Assembly (NCBI RefSeq): GCF_021389975.1
Contig: NZ_CP089981.1
Coordinates: forward strand, 1,196,501-1,260,500
Length of the DNA stretch: 64,000 nucleotides
From: Fulvivirga ulvae
Lineage (GTDB): Bacteria > Bacteroidota > Bacteroidia > Cytophagales > Cyclobacteriaceae
Direction: 5' to 3'
Shown piece by piece: positions 18,035 through 26,809 of the stretch; the stretch's first letter is position 1, and every line of letters begins with the position of its first letter. A program made the translations under genes and the position numbers. The notes below the pieces were generated by a model. The model did not search any database. It was not told the origin of the DNA and saw only the letters and a program-made list of their open reading frames with translations.

Positions 18035-20701
18035 TCACCGTCGCCTGTAATATAAGTATAATACCATCACGATAAGGGCAACTGCCACAAAAATCATATG
18101 CATACCATATCCTGATGCACGGACTGCATCTTTTGCCTCACTTTGTCCATAGTAAACAAACGATGCCCAGTAGTAGGGCGATTTTTTATCCATGGCTATC
18201 TCATCATTCTGTAAATAAGCCAGTTTGGCCTGGTGCAACGCCATGTGTGCCTTAGGCTGCTCTTCATAGGATTTGTAAAAATCCGTCATAAGCCAAGAGG
18301 TGGAGAGATCATTTACCTCCCATAACGATAGCACTATATTTTTGACACCGGCATGTGAAAAGCCGCTGGCCAGGCTTAAAGGTCCTTCACCTTTATATAG
18401 CTTACCAATCCCTGTTTCGCAGGCACCCAGCACCAAAAGTTGAGTATGCAAATTAAGCCCGAGTACCTCCGGCAGATGTAAGGCGGAATCCACAAAGGCT
18501 ACGGAAGGCGGTTCATAAAGTCCTCCGGGTTTAGCATGGGTAGAAAGATGGATGATAGAGTAATCAGAAGCATGATTAAAAAAAGCCTGTTTAGTTGCCT
18601 TTTCATCGCTAAGGAAATTTCCATCAAAATGCTTACGAATCCCCTCAAGCTCGTTTTTAGAATATTTTAAGAAACGTTCAGAGTCAGCAAAACGCGGGAA
18701 AAAACCCAGCACCTTATCGTCTGCAAACCTGTCTTGCCCAAAATCGTGCAAATAAAGGGTTCCGGAATATTGATAAAACACCGGATTACTATTGATCAGC
18801 CACGGCCATTGGCTATAGTCTGCAGAAGGTGGCTTTGCAGTAAGCAGTGCTTCAAAGGGAACAAAGTTGAGTAATCCATCAGGAACTATCAGCAAAGTAT
18901 TATTTACTCTGGCCGGAAACAATATGCCAAATAGCGTTTGCGATAGCTCAGCGAAAACATCCGGGGCAGCATTAATTTTCACTTCATCGGTAAAGAGCGC
19001 AGTGTATTGTCCTACTATCTTCTTTACCTGTTTTATCTGCTTATTTTTATACATGGTAATGGAAGAACCATTGAGCGCGAACGTATATAAAGCCTCTGCT
19101 CCAAAAAAGTACTCTACCAAAGTAAGCTTATCATCCTTTATCTTTTGTTGAAGGCTATCCAGGTCTATGTCCCGGTGGCTCTCTCGGGTAAGCCGGGACA
19201 TACCCTTATCAAGACCTTTCAGGCTCATGGCAAGCCTGTTTTTTCTATCCATCAGGTGCTCAATGGTACGAAGATCTGCTTTTCGCCCCTTAAGTTGCTC
19301 CTGCGCCAGGGCGGCTTCCACCTGCGCCTTGCCTCGCGCCAGCCTTTGCCGGCGGATCAGCACAGAATCTCCCGCAAACTTTTCCAATGCCTTGCGGTTA
19401 TACAACCTGTCCCTGAGTGCTACCGACTTCGTCCTTTCTGCCACTATGAACGCTTCTTGCACATAACGACTGTCTTTGCTCAAGGAAAACAGCCTGTAAC
19501 AAAGGTCAAGCACCTGCTCAGCACGCCACCTGTTCTCCCCTTGCTGCAAATATTTAGAGTCGTCATAGGTGTACGTTTCTTTCAGCCTCTCCTCTACGGT
19601 AAAACTTTTTTTATAGCAGTTGATCGCCTGGTCCAGGGAATCGAGGCTCACGAATGCCGCGGCCATGCCATCAAACACTTCTTTCAAAGTATTTTCCGCG
19701 TACAGCATATCTTCCGAGGGCAGCAACTGCCCCTCCCCTAATAGCGGAATGAGCTGCCGAAGAGCCTGACGGTAAATTTTTATTGAAGCTTCACTATTGC
19801 CCATCGCATAGAGCACGCTAGCTTCCTGAACAATCACCTTGGCATATTCCCGCGACTTAACCATCGGATCCGCTTCCATCAGGCTCCGGGATTTACGTAA
19901 AAAATTCAGCGCCTCCACGGTATCCCGCGCTTTGAGCCGGATCGATGAAAGTATGTTATAAATATTGCCCAGATACCCGGCCTGGTTCGGAGTTTCTGCT
20001 TCAATAACCTCCGCTGCTTTCATGGCATACCGCTGCGCTATATTGTATTCACCTAAAGTCAGGTAGTTTTTGGCCAGGTTGGAATAGATCAGGCCCGATC
20101 TTCCGGAGTTGTTTTCCTGAGCGGTATTCAGTACTTCTATGGCCTCCTTATTTTTGCCGGTATCATGATAAACAATGGACAGATTGATCAAAGCCGATGT
20201 TTGCTGGTCTTTTAAGCCCCTCTTCTGAGCCTCCAACAGATAACTCTTGATGGTGTTCTCCGCGCTGGCATAGTCCCCTAACATGCTGTAGGCGTTACCC
20301 AATGGTTTCAGACAGTATTCTATGATGTCGAAGTCACTAAAATCAAACTGCTGATCATAGCTCCAGGCACTTTCATAAGCACTCACCGCCTCATCCACCT
20401 GGCTGAATCGCAGGTTGTAGTATCCTTTGTTGCACAGGAATATGGTGCTGGCAAGGTACTCATGAGCACTTCTTGGTTCACGCCACTGCTTATTACTTGC
20501 CTCATCAAACAAATAAAGCCGTTCATAAACCGGGTCTTTTAAGAACTCATCCAGGTAAGTATAAATGAATGCATCGAGGCTATCCTGCTTTATAAGTGCT
20601 TCTATCCTCTGCTGAAAGGGTTGCTTAGCAGCAACCGGCCCAGAAAAACCAGTCAACAGAAAGACTGTACACAAAACATAAAACAACCTCATATCATACA
20701 T
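18035..20701 (-). CDS. TPR-CHAT caspase-like protease, membrane-anchored
   Basis: 888 residues; the start is at 20701, or at MRLF three codons later. Signal peptide, then about eight TPR-like helical repeats (100-400), a linker rich in charged residues and a C-terminal CHAT domain (about 560-860). The caspase-like dyad is visible: His722 in IIHLSTHA and Cys761 in LVLGACETGIG, followed by the SLASGFSHAGVKNIVLSLW core. A C-terminal hydrophobic segment (MHMIFVAVALIVMVLYLYY) and RRR tail anchor it, so TPR and protease domains should be periplasmic. It begins immediately after the stop of the PKD gene. Substrate is unknown; CHAT proteases act in bacterial caspase-like responses. Confidence 0.9.
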   Translation of the reverse strand: MYDMRLFYVLCTVFLLTGFSGPVAAKQPFQQRIEALIKQDSLDAFIYTYLDEFLKDPVYERLYLFDEASNKQWREPRSAHEYLASTIFLCNKGYYNLRFSQVDEAVSAYESAWSYDQQFDFSDFDIIEYCLKPLGNAYSMLGDYASAENTIKSYLLEAQKRGLKDQQTSALINLSIVYHDTGKNKEAIEVLNTAQENNSGRSGLIYSNLAKNYLTLGEYNIAQRYAMKAAEVIEAETPNQAGYLGNIYNILSSIRLKARDTVEALNFLRKSRSLMEADPMVKSREYAKVIVQEASVLYAMGNSEASIKIYRQALRQLIPLLGEGQLLPSEDMLYAENTLKEVFDGMAAAFVSLDSLDQAINCYKKSFTVEERLKETYTYDDSKYLQQGENRWRAEQVLDLCYRLFSLSKDSRYVQEAFIVAERTKSVALRDRLYNRKALEKFAGDSVLIRRQRLARGKAQVEAALAQEQLKGRKADLRTIEHLMDRKNRLAMSLKGLDKGMSRLTRESHRDIDLDSLQQKIKDDKLTLVEYFFGAEALYTFALNGSSITMYKNKQIKQVKKIVGQYTALFTDEVKINAAPDVFAELSQTLFGILFPARVNNTLLIVPDGLLNFVPFEALLTAKPPSADYSQWPWLINSNPVFYQYSGTLYLHDFGQDRFADDKVLGFFPRFADSERFLKYSKNELEGIRKHFDGNFLSDEKATKQAFFNHASDYSIIHLSTHAKPGGLYEPPSVAFVDSALHLPEVLGLNLHTQLLVLGACETGIGKLYKGEGPLSLASGFSHAGVKNIVLSLWEVNDLSTSWLMTDFYKSYEEQPKAHMALHQAKLAYLQNDEIAMDKKSPYYWASFVYYGQSEAKDAVRASGYGMHMIFVAVALIVMVLYLYYRRR

Positions 20702-22696
20702 TTAAAACTTCCATTGCAGATAAAATGCCCACACATTCCGGGGCTCATTCACCTGCCAGATGTACCGCATACCAACACTTGGCCCTATTCTGGCCGAGCC
20801 CAGGTTTACCCCCACAAAGACACCGGGATTAAGCTCAGTTGTACGGTCCTTTTTACTGGTAATAAAAGTTTCGGCAGGTTTGTCCTGGTTAGGCTCAATG
20901 CGATTTTGCGGAAACTCCAGAAAGTACTCGTAATCTGATGTTTGCTCGTATTCTTCGTACAATCTGCCGGAGATCTGTACGCCTCCACCAACACCTATAA
21001 AACGGTTAAGGTTATACCTGTACGATACCGGAACCAGTGTAATGTCCATATATTCAAAATCTGTCTGTTCATCTACCTGGGTAAGCTCCATGATGTCTAT
21101 GCCCGGCTCCAGTTGAGTCCGGATTTCATAGTTCCGGCTGCTCTCAAAAGTACCTTTGCTCACCTGAAGTTCGGCCTGCAGGTACCCACGGTGGGGCTTG
21201 TATGGCGAGGCTGTAATGCCAAGAAAGTAATTCTGGCTATTATCCAGCGTTGCCACCGAATTATACCCAATCATTGCTCCCAATGACAATCCCGGTTTAA
21301 AATGGGTCTTGCTATAATTAGTAAGAATTGGCTCATTCTTATCAAATATGATAGCCGTACGGCTCGCAGAATTAATTTTAGGAGCTTTGTCCTTCAATTT
21401 CACACTGTACCTTACAAACCCTTTGGTGGAATCGTACTTGTGCACTCCTTCCTGGTTGCTGCCAGGCAAGTATATGTTGTTGAATATGAATGAGATCTGC
21501 TTTTCAGAAAAGACCGTATCGATGCAGCTATAGCTTACGGTCAATGAATCACTATCCGGACAAACAGGGCACTCAGGGTAGGTGTCCAGCAATTTGAGGG
21601 TGCTTCTATCAATGATGGAAGGCACATCAACATCCAGCCTGATGGTAGTGGCTGGTCCCTCGCCATTATTTTGAAACCGTACTTTGTACTTCAACCTCTT
21701 TTTATCCGCCAGGCGATAGTTAATACGTGTATCGGAAACTGCCATTTTGTTGGGATCATGCGAGGTCGTAATCTCCATCTCCAGATCCCGGACCTGGTGG
21801 CTCTCCGACCTTTCATCCGGTACAAACACTCCCCTGATCTTGACGATAGCACTGGTATCTTTGATCATTTCAGGGGTTGTTTTAATGGTGAAAAATATAT
21901 TGCGTTCTTCTTTTGGAACCAGGTTTTCAAACTTAAAGATCAGCTTATCCCTAAACTCCCTCTCCGACTCCTCTTCGGTAATAAAAACATGATTTCTGAC
22001 AGAATCACCGGGCGACCGGTAGAATGGGAACATGCCTGCTCCCATACCTGCTAATGCCCAGGCCTCATGGGATGCAAACATGGCGTTGGTATTAAAATGG
22101 GCAGACAACAACATATCTTCTGCCGGTTTTTCATTATGATGCGTCCTTACATCAGCAATTTCAAAATTATTGGCTTTAAACTTCCGTTCGTTATAGTAGA
22201 TGTATAGTTTGCCGTTAGAGGCATAGCCCAGGTCATTTTTATACCTCATTACCACTACCATATCCTCATTGGGCACTGGCTCTCTGGTTTTCAACATGGC
22301 GAGTCCCTGAAAGTCACCTTCCATTGAAAGCGGGCTCGTCTGCTGGTTAACTTCACCCACCTTAAGGGTTTTGGGTCGGCTGGGTGGTGGCTTGCCATTG
22401 TCATAGTTATTGGTCACCTGGAGCCTTACCTGATATTCGCCTTTATCATTATAAACATGTTCAGGTTTTTCCTCAAAGCTGAAATGGCCATCCCCAAACT
22501 CCCAGAAATAAGTATAAAACGCCTCCGGGGCGCCGGAGATCTGTACCAGAGGGGGCGTGTCGGCCTGGAACTCCACTTTATTGTCATATTGGTTGAATAG
22601 TATTTCAGCCTTTCGGGTTGTAGTATCCGTTACTAGCTGGCCTCTCGCCGTATGACCGAGCGAAAGTATGGTAATGAAAATGATGATCCGTTGCAT
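20702..22696 (-). CDS. PKD-domain protein with C-terminal outer-membrane barrel
   Basis: 664 residues from the ATG at 22696, which puts the signal peptide MQRIIIFITILSLGHTARG first; a longer frame begins at 22750. A PKD domain (YTYFWEFGDGHFSFEEKPEH and VYNDKGEYQVRLQVTNNY) lies at about 35-105. A middle region has DUF11-like conserved-repeat features (KVRFQNNGEGPATTIRLDVDV). The last about 180 residues look like an eight-stranded barrel, ending YLQWKF with the terminal Phe of an outer-membrane beta-signal. It is directly followed by the CHAT-protease gene, so the two are cotranscribed. It may be the outer-membrane partner of that protease; this is inference. Confidence 0.78.
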   Translation of the reverse strand: MQRIIIFITILSLGHTARGQLVTDTTTRKAEILFNQYDNKVEFQADTPPLVQISGAPEAFYTYFWEFGDGHFSFEEKPEHVYNDKGEYQVRLQVTNNYDNGKPPPSRPKTLKVGEVNQQTSPLSMEGDFQGLAMLKTREPVPNEDMVVVMRYKNDLGYASNGKLYIYYNERKFKANNFEIADVRTHHNEKPAEDMLLSAHFNTNAMFASHEAWALAGMGAGMFPFYRSPGDSVRNHVFITEEESEREFRDKLIFKFENLVPKEERNIFFTIKTTPEMIKDTSAIVKIRGVFVPDERSESHQVRDLEMEITTSHDPNKMAVSDTRINYRLADKKRLKYKVRFQNNGEGPATTIRLDVDVPSIIDRSTLKLLDTYPECPVCPDSDSLTVSYSCIDTVFSEKQISFIFNNIYLPGSNQEGVHKYDSTKGFVRYSVKLKDKAPKINSASRTAIIFDKNEPILTNYSKTHFKPGLSLGAMIGYNSVATLDNSQNYFLGITASPYKPHRGYLQAELQVSKGTFESSRNYEIRTQLEPGIDIMELTQVDEQTDFEYMDITLVPVSYRYNLNRFIGVGGGVQISGRLYEEYEQTSDYEYFLEFPQNRIEPNQDKPAETFITSKKDRTTELNPGVFVGVNLGSARIGPSVGMRYIWQVNEPRNVWAFYLQWKF

Positions 22697-22868
22697 GATG
22701 GTTAAGTTGATATCCCCTGTTAAAAGGAAAGCTAAACGATAATATATCAAAAATATAGCTTAAGCCAAATTAAAGGCCTGGAGCGTAAATCCCTAAATTT
22801 CAGTAATATTCTAAAAACCAGGGCAAACAACCTCCCGTGCGGTATGCAGGGGTGATTGGACAAAACCA

Positions 22869-22906
22869 CTCAATCCCCTCCCCGAAAAACAGGGAGAGGA
22901 ACTGAG
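22869..22906. repeat. imperfect GC-rich hairpin
   Basis: CTCAATCCCCTCCCCG and CAGGGAGAGGAACTGAG are near-complementary arms separated by a short A-rich loop, downstream of the lipoprotein gene at 22924. Similar C-rich palindromes recur between genes of Bacteroidota. It could end the lipoprotein transcript, but there is no T-tract. Confidence 0.4.
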
Positions 22907-22923
22907 GGATCGATCAATAACTA

Positions 22924-23925
22924 TCAGGGAAGATCTTCCACCATCTGGATAAGCTCAGCCTCTGTAGTGGGGCTAAGGTCACCGATCAGCTCTACGTGAT
23001 CCTCAGTGATTGTAGCACCCTGAATAGCATAATAATACTGGTCATCAATAACTGACAGCACGATAAAATGCACCTCCAGCCCTATAGGAATTTGCCCGTA
23101 GTGCTCAGTAAACAGGCCGGTTTCTTCGTCATATACATCAAACTTTGCCAGCGCAGCAGGTTCACCATCGTACGATAGGAAAACACTGCAGTTGGTATTA
23201 TCATAATCCTCAGGTACATCCACATAAAGTGTAGTTTTTGGTCGCGGATCGCTATACCACCTGTCTATGTTGGTCCATCCGAAATTATCGGCTAAGCCAT
23301 AGTAAGCTCCTCCGCCATCACCATTACCTCCCTGGGCATCTCCCGCTTCAAGTCTGCCCTTGGCTTCTTCCCAGATCACCTCACAATCGGCCTCCAGGCA
23401 ATCACCATTTTCATTGACAAACAATTGCATGTCCATATCCAGGCTATCCGTTTCCACTACGATCTGAAAGCCAATACCGGGCTTGAGCTGCAGTTGCTCT
23501 CCATTCTGCGTAGCATTGATAAAAAATTCACCCCCTGAAACCAGAGTAGCGATAGAACCATCTTCCTGGCGGCCGCGGGTCGGCTTATCACCCAAAAGCA
23601 TCTGCGCCTTATCGTAAAGCTCAATAAGCTCAATATCGATATTGCCCGTCACATCATTGCCATCAGCATCTACCATGGAGTTGGCGTTGAAATAAAGGTA
23701 AGTACCCTTCTCCCCGGTAACTGAACCGCCACTCTCAGCATCTACCTGAAAAGTCTGGCTGGCTTCATTCAGGTGCTCTGCGTATTTCTCCTGCAATGCT
23801 TCCCCGTCCGGGATTTTCACTTCAGGCGTCACCGTCACATTGTCATCGTCCTTGCACCCTATAAGTGCAGTGGTCATAATGCTTAAAATAAAAACGAGAT
23901 TGGTTAAAAATTTCAAAGTTTTCAT
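22924..23925 (-). CDS. acidic lipoprotein of unknown function
   Basis: 333 residues from the ATG at 23925; a TTG nine bases upstream is less likely. The signal peptide ends with the lipobox TALIGC followed by KDDDN, an outer-membrane sorting context. The mature protein is strongly acidic and contains a fasciclin-free, beta-rich body: GTYLYFNANSMVDADGN, IELIELYDKAQMLLG and VSGGEFFINATQNG. A Gly-rich stretch (GGNGDGGGAYYGL) is followed by a FGWTNIDRWYS element. This middle architecture recurs in Bacteroidota lipoproteins beside ECF sigma loci, but I cannot name the family. It is divergent from the ECF sigma gene, with about 127 bp between the starts. Confidence 0.7.
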   Translation of the reverse strand: MKTLKFLTNLVFILSIMTTALIGCKDDDNVTVTPEVKIPDGEALQEKYAEHLNEASQTFQVDAESGGSVTGEKGTYLYFNANSMVDADGNDVTGNIDIELIELYDKAQMLLGDKPTRGRQEDGSIATLVSGGEFFINATQNGEQLQLKPGIGFQIVVETDSLDMDMQLFVNENGDCLEADCEVIWEEAKGRLEAGDAQGGNGDGGGAYYGLADNFGWTNIDRWYSDPRPKTTLYVDVPEDYDNTNCSVFLSYDGEPAALAKFDVYDEETGLFTEHYGQIPIGLEVHFIVLSVIDDQYYYAIQGATITEDHVELIGDLSPTTEAELIQMVEDLP

Positions 23926-24052
23926 GATTTTCAATTTTTGTTTTACACTCCCAGATCAACCGCCTTCCAAATTGTTACCCATCAGGCAGAAGTTTTTTTG
24001 AAATAAATTTCAGAAGACAAAAAAATGAACTTGTTTAGCATCCTTGCTTATC

Positions 24053-24637
24053 ATGGATAGCCCCAAAGCCCATAGCGACCAAAGGTATATAGAAGCGCTC
24101 CTGCAAAATGACAGCGCAGTGATCCGGGAGATCTATGAGAAATTTTCCGGCAAGGTAGTATCGTTTATAAAAAAGAACAGTGGAGATGAAAATGACGCAA
24201 GGGATGTTATCCAGGAAACATTAATAGTTATATACCGGCAGGCCTTTGAAAAAAAACTGGTACTCACCTGCCCTTTTGATGCCTACTTTTTTTTGTTGTG
24301 CAAAAGACGGTGGTGGAACAAACTGAAAAATACCGACCGCCTGGAGGTAACAATTGAAGAGGATCTTGCATCTGTAGACAGACAAAGCGAACAAACAGCA
24401 GACAATACAGAACTGTATGAACTGAAAAGTAAGCTACTGGCTGACAAGTTGAATGCCCTGAGTGAGAAGTGCCGTGAACTGATAAAGTTGACCATGCAGA
24501 CAGATTCTATGAAAGCTGTTGCTGAAAAACTTGGGGTATCCTATGCCTATGTAAGAAAGAAAAAGTCCTTATGCATGGGACATTTAACCGATCTGGTTCG
24601 TGAGTCGAAAGAGTTTAAGAACCTTAACGAATTGTAA
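24053..24637 (+). CDS. ECF-type RNA polymerase sigma factor
   Basis: 194 residues from the ATG at 24053. Sigma-70 region 2 is at about 20-95 (ENDARDVIQETLIVIYRQ, FLLCKRRWWNKLKN) and region 4 at about 125-185 (LSEKCRELIKLTMQTDSM, VAEKLGVSYAYVRKKKSLC). There is no region 3, so it is an ECF member. The gene 1 base downstream encodes a single-pass membrane protein that should act as its anti-sigma factor. Divergent on the other side are a lipoprotein, a PKD barrel protein and a CHAT protease, which are its likely regulon. It may also control its own operon. Confidence 0.92.
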   Translation: MDSPKAHSDQRYIEALLQNDSAVIREIYEKFSGKVVSFIKKNSGDENDARDVIQETLIVIYRQAFEKKLVLTCPFDAYFFLLCKRRWWNKLKNTDRLEVTIEEDLASVDRQSEQTADNTELYELKSKLLADKLNALSEKCRELIKLTMQTDSMKAVAEKLGVSYAYVRKKKSLCMGHLTDLVRESKEFKNLNEL

Positions 24638-24638
24638 C

Positions 24639-25373
24639 ATGAGTGCGGAAGACTATCACCTCATAGAAAAATATCTGAACAACAACCTGACCGAAGCGGA
24701 GCAGAAGGATTTTGAATTGAAAATGCAGGATGCCGACTTTGCGGACACGGTGCGTGTTTATACAGAGGTAAACGAGAGTCTGCAAGCCAAAGAAAAAAGG
24801 AAAGAAGGAGAAGAACATCTTAAACATACCCTAAAAACTGTTTCTGAGGAGTTTTTTGCTACATCAAAGAAAAAAGGAAAAGTAGTGCCCCTGCGAAATA
24901 TCTACTGGGCCACAGCGGCCTGTATTATATTAGCCCTAAGCTTTCTGTTTATCCTCAACTGGTCTTCAGACGCACCTGAGTATAGTAATTACGCCCATTA
25001 TGAACCCCTGGCACTTTCAAGCCGGAGTGACAACCAATCACTGACCATTGCGGCAGAAGAGACCTTTAATAATGGTAAATATGCCGAGGCGGCCGCTCTT
25101 CTTGAACAATTGTCAGAAACAGACCCTGACAATCCCAGGCTAAAGGTTTACCTGGCCTTGTCCTATATTGAAACCGAAAATTATACGCAGGCAGAACACC
25201 TGCTAGCCGAGGTACAACAGGGCACGTCCATCTTTCAATCCACGGCAAGCTGGTACCTGGCGCTGAGCTTTCTTAAACAAGGAAATGAAAAAGCCTGTAA
25301 AAAGCAGCTCTCGAAAATACAGGAGGGCTCGCCTTATTTTGAAGAGTCGAGAGCATTGTTGGAAGAGCTTTGA
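24639..25373 (+). CDS. single-pass membrane TPR protein, putative anti-sigma factor
   Basis: 244 residues from the ATG at 24639, one base after the sigma stop; a GTG start inside the sigma gene is less likely. The cytoplasmic N-terminus (1-85) has the Bacteroidota anti-sigma look (YHLIEKYLNNNLTEAEQKDF), as in proteins that pair with ECF factors without a zinc finger. One membrane segment (about 97-115) precedes a periplasmic part with about three TPR-like repeats (AAEETFNNGKYAEAAALLEQ, AYLSYIETENYTQAE-like). The periplasmic TPR could sense protein contacts, possibly the TPR of the CHAT protease; this is inference. A 27-bp perfect palindrome follows. Confidence 0.82.
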   Translation: MSAEDYHLIEKYLNNNLTEAEQKDFELKMQDADFADTVRVYTEVNESLQAKEKRKEGEEHLKHTLKTVSEEFFATSKKKGKVVPLRNIYWATAACIILALSFLFILNWSSDAPEYSNYAHYEPLALSSRSDNQSLTIAAEETFNNGKYAEAAALLEQLSETDPDNPRLKVYLALSYIETENYTQAEHLLAEVQQGTSIFQSTASWYLALSFLKQGNEKACKKQLSKIQEGSPYFEESRALLEEL

Positions 25374-25376
25374 TAT

Positions 25377-25433
25377 ATTTAATTTTTTAACTCTGACAGG
25401 GTTTTGAACCCTGTCAGAGTTAAAAAATTAAAT
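25377..25433. terminator. perfect 27-bp inverted repeat, bidirectional terminator
   Basis: Arms 25377-25403 and 25407-25433 are exact reverse complements with a 3-base loop. The core is AACTCTGACAGGGTT/AACCCTGTCAGAGTT, flanked by A/T runs on both sides, so it gives an intrinsic terminator in either direction. It follows the anti-sigma gene by 3 bases. The length and perfection are unusual, and the core resembles dispersed intergenic palindromes. Confidence 0.85.
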
Positions 25434-25573
25434 TCCAAATAATAGAACAAATCCCATAATTAGAAACATCACAGGTTTAAACATCTAAAAAAGGGCTAAA
25501 ACAGGATTTTTAGGCCAGTCTCTGCATTTGGCATAGCTTCTGCTACTATTCAAAATAAAAAGACATTACTACA

Positions 25574-25666
25574 ATGAAAGGTGCGGAATTTAAATTTTAC
25601 AAGTGGTTGATAGGAGTAGTATACTTAGTATTGTTCATCCTTATTATCGTATCCCTTGCGATATAA
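25574..25666 (+). CDS. possible 30-residue single-span membrane peptide
   Basis: ATG at 25574, TAA at 25664. The product is MKGAEFKFYKWLIGVVYLVL followed by FILIIVSLAI: a short basic and aromatic N-terminus and then one 18-residue membrane helix. No clear ribosome-binding site is seen, which is normal in this phylum. It lies alone between the palindrome and the end of the convergent gene at 25677. It has no family I can name; it could be a small envelope regulator or chance. Confidence 0.35.
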   Translation: MKGAEFKFYKWLIGVVYLVLFILIIVSLAI

Positions 25667-25676
25667 CCCCGGAGGA

Positions 25677-26318
25677 TTAGTTCTTATTCTTTAAGGATTT
25701 GAAAAATCTTGCCCAGTTAAATGGATTTAACAACGGGTTAGGTCTTGGACCAAATTTATCTCCCTGGTATTGTACCCAGTTATCAATATAATACCTATGG
25801 TTCATACTGGCATCCATAGGTGTAGTTTGGAGCATTAGCGCCAGCAGTTCATCATTAAGATTTTCGTTGTTTACATCTTCCCTTACCGGCAGGTTAAGTG
25901 CCAGTACGGCTTCTTTAAAAATCTCTTCTGTAGGGAAAGGCATGATCTCCACGGTTTCCAGGAATGTGGTATCGGAAACCAGTTCAATCAGTATCGTAAG
26001 GTTTTCTTTATCGGTGTCGGGTATTCTGTAGTATTGCTTTTCATAGCCGATCGCACTGATCACGATTTCATCTCCTACCAGCGTAGGCATAGAAAAATAC
26101 CCAACCCTGTTGGTAGTTGTTCCTCTTCCCGCTTTAGGCACATATACGTGCACACCGGGAATTCCTGAGATGCTGTCTTCGCCCAGAACAATACCTGAAA
26201 GCTGAATTACTTTTTTCTTGCCTTGCGCCTGAACGTCAACCCCGGATAGGGAGAGTACTGCACACAGCAGCACCGCAAGCCATAAATACTTTCCACGAAC
26301 CTTTTTCAAACACTTCAA
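25677..26318 (-). CDS. secreted CarboxypepD_reg-like domain protein
   Basis: 213 residues. No ATG lies near the 5' end, so the start is taken as TTG at 26318, giving the signal peptide KYLWLAVLLCAVLSLSGVDVQA. The mature N-terminal about 90 residues are the CarboxypepD_reg-like beta-sandwich found ahead of TonB receptors (LSGIVLGEDSISGIPGVHVY, TTTNRVGYFSMPTLVGDEI, ISAIGYEK). The C-terminal 100 residues (FPTEEIFKEAVLALNLP, MNHRYYIDNWVQYQG) are characteristic of a stand-alone Bacteroidota family with no known activity. It is divergent from the ArsR gene, with about 110 bp between them. Periplasmic. Confidence 0.75.
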   Translation of the reverse strand: MKCLKKVRGKYLWLAVLLCAVLSLSGVDVQAQGKKKVIQLSGIVLGEDSISGIPGVHVYVPKAGRGTTTNRVGYFSMPTLVGDEIVISAIGYEKQYYRIPDTDKENLTILIELVSDTTFLETVEIMPFPTEEIFKEAVLALNLPVREDVNNENLNDELLALMLQTTPMDASMNHRYYIDNWVQYQGDKFGPRPNPLLNPFNWARFFKSLKNKN

Positions 26319-26425
26319 CGTACTAAAACTATGGATGTATAGGATTTCGAAGATATCAATTGAACGCCAATTTTCCTTATAATGTTCAGTATTTATTTTA
26401 ATTTTGATTCAACCAGACCTTAACC

Positions 26426-26809
26426 ATGAGATTAAAAAATTTTAGCTTGTCATTTGGCTCCCAGATCTTCAAAGCTTGCTCGGATGAATCCAGGCTTCGC
26501 ATTCTACACCTTATTTTTAAAAATAAGGAAATGTGTATTTCGGACCTGGAACTGATTCTGGATTTCACCCAAACCAAAACCTCAAGACACCTTATATACC
26601 TAAAAAATTCGGGTATTCTGAACACACGTAAGCAGGATCAATGGGTATTCTACCATTTGAAAGATGAGGTCTATGATATCATTAACCAGATATTTCAATT
26701 TTTACAAAAGGATCAGGTACTTCGTGGTGACCTTGAGGCTTATAAAACGATGTATTCTAACAGGGAACTGGCATTAAACAAACTACAGACTAGAAACTGG
26801 CAGAACTAA
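26426..26809 (+). CDS. ArsR-type winged-helix regulator
   Basis: 127 residues. Winged-helix HTH at about 10-95, with ACSDESRLRILHLIFKN, the recognition region DFTQTKTSRHLIYLKNSGIL and the wing RKQDQWVFYHL. The metal-binding ELCVCDL box of metal-sensing ArsR proteins is replaced by EMCISDLEL, which keeps one Cys only, so metal sensing is doubtful. It overlaps the YjjG gene by one base (TAATG) and should be cotranscribed with it. The signal it senses is unknown. Confidence 0.85.
   Translation: MRLKNFSLSFGSQIFKACSDESRLRILHLIFKNKEMCISDLELILDFTQTKTSRHLIYLKNSGILNTRKQDQWVFYHLKDEVYDIINQIFQFLQKDQVLRGDLEAYKTMYSNRELALNKLQTRNWQN

Noticed and set aside
19145..19741. 198-codon plus-strand frame
   Set aside because: Antisense to the CHAT/TPR gene, where TPR repeats are clear on the minus strand.
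24025..24060. Leader peptide frame upstream of the ECF sigma gene
   Set aside because: It encodes only 11 residues overlapping the sigma start, with no attenuator structure, so chance is the simplest explanation.
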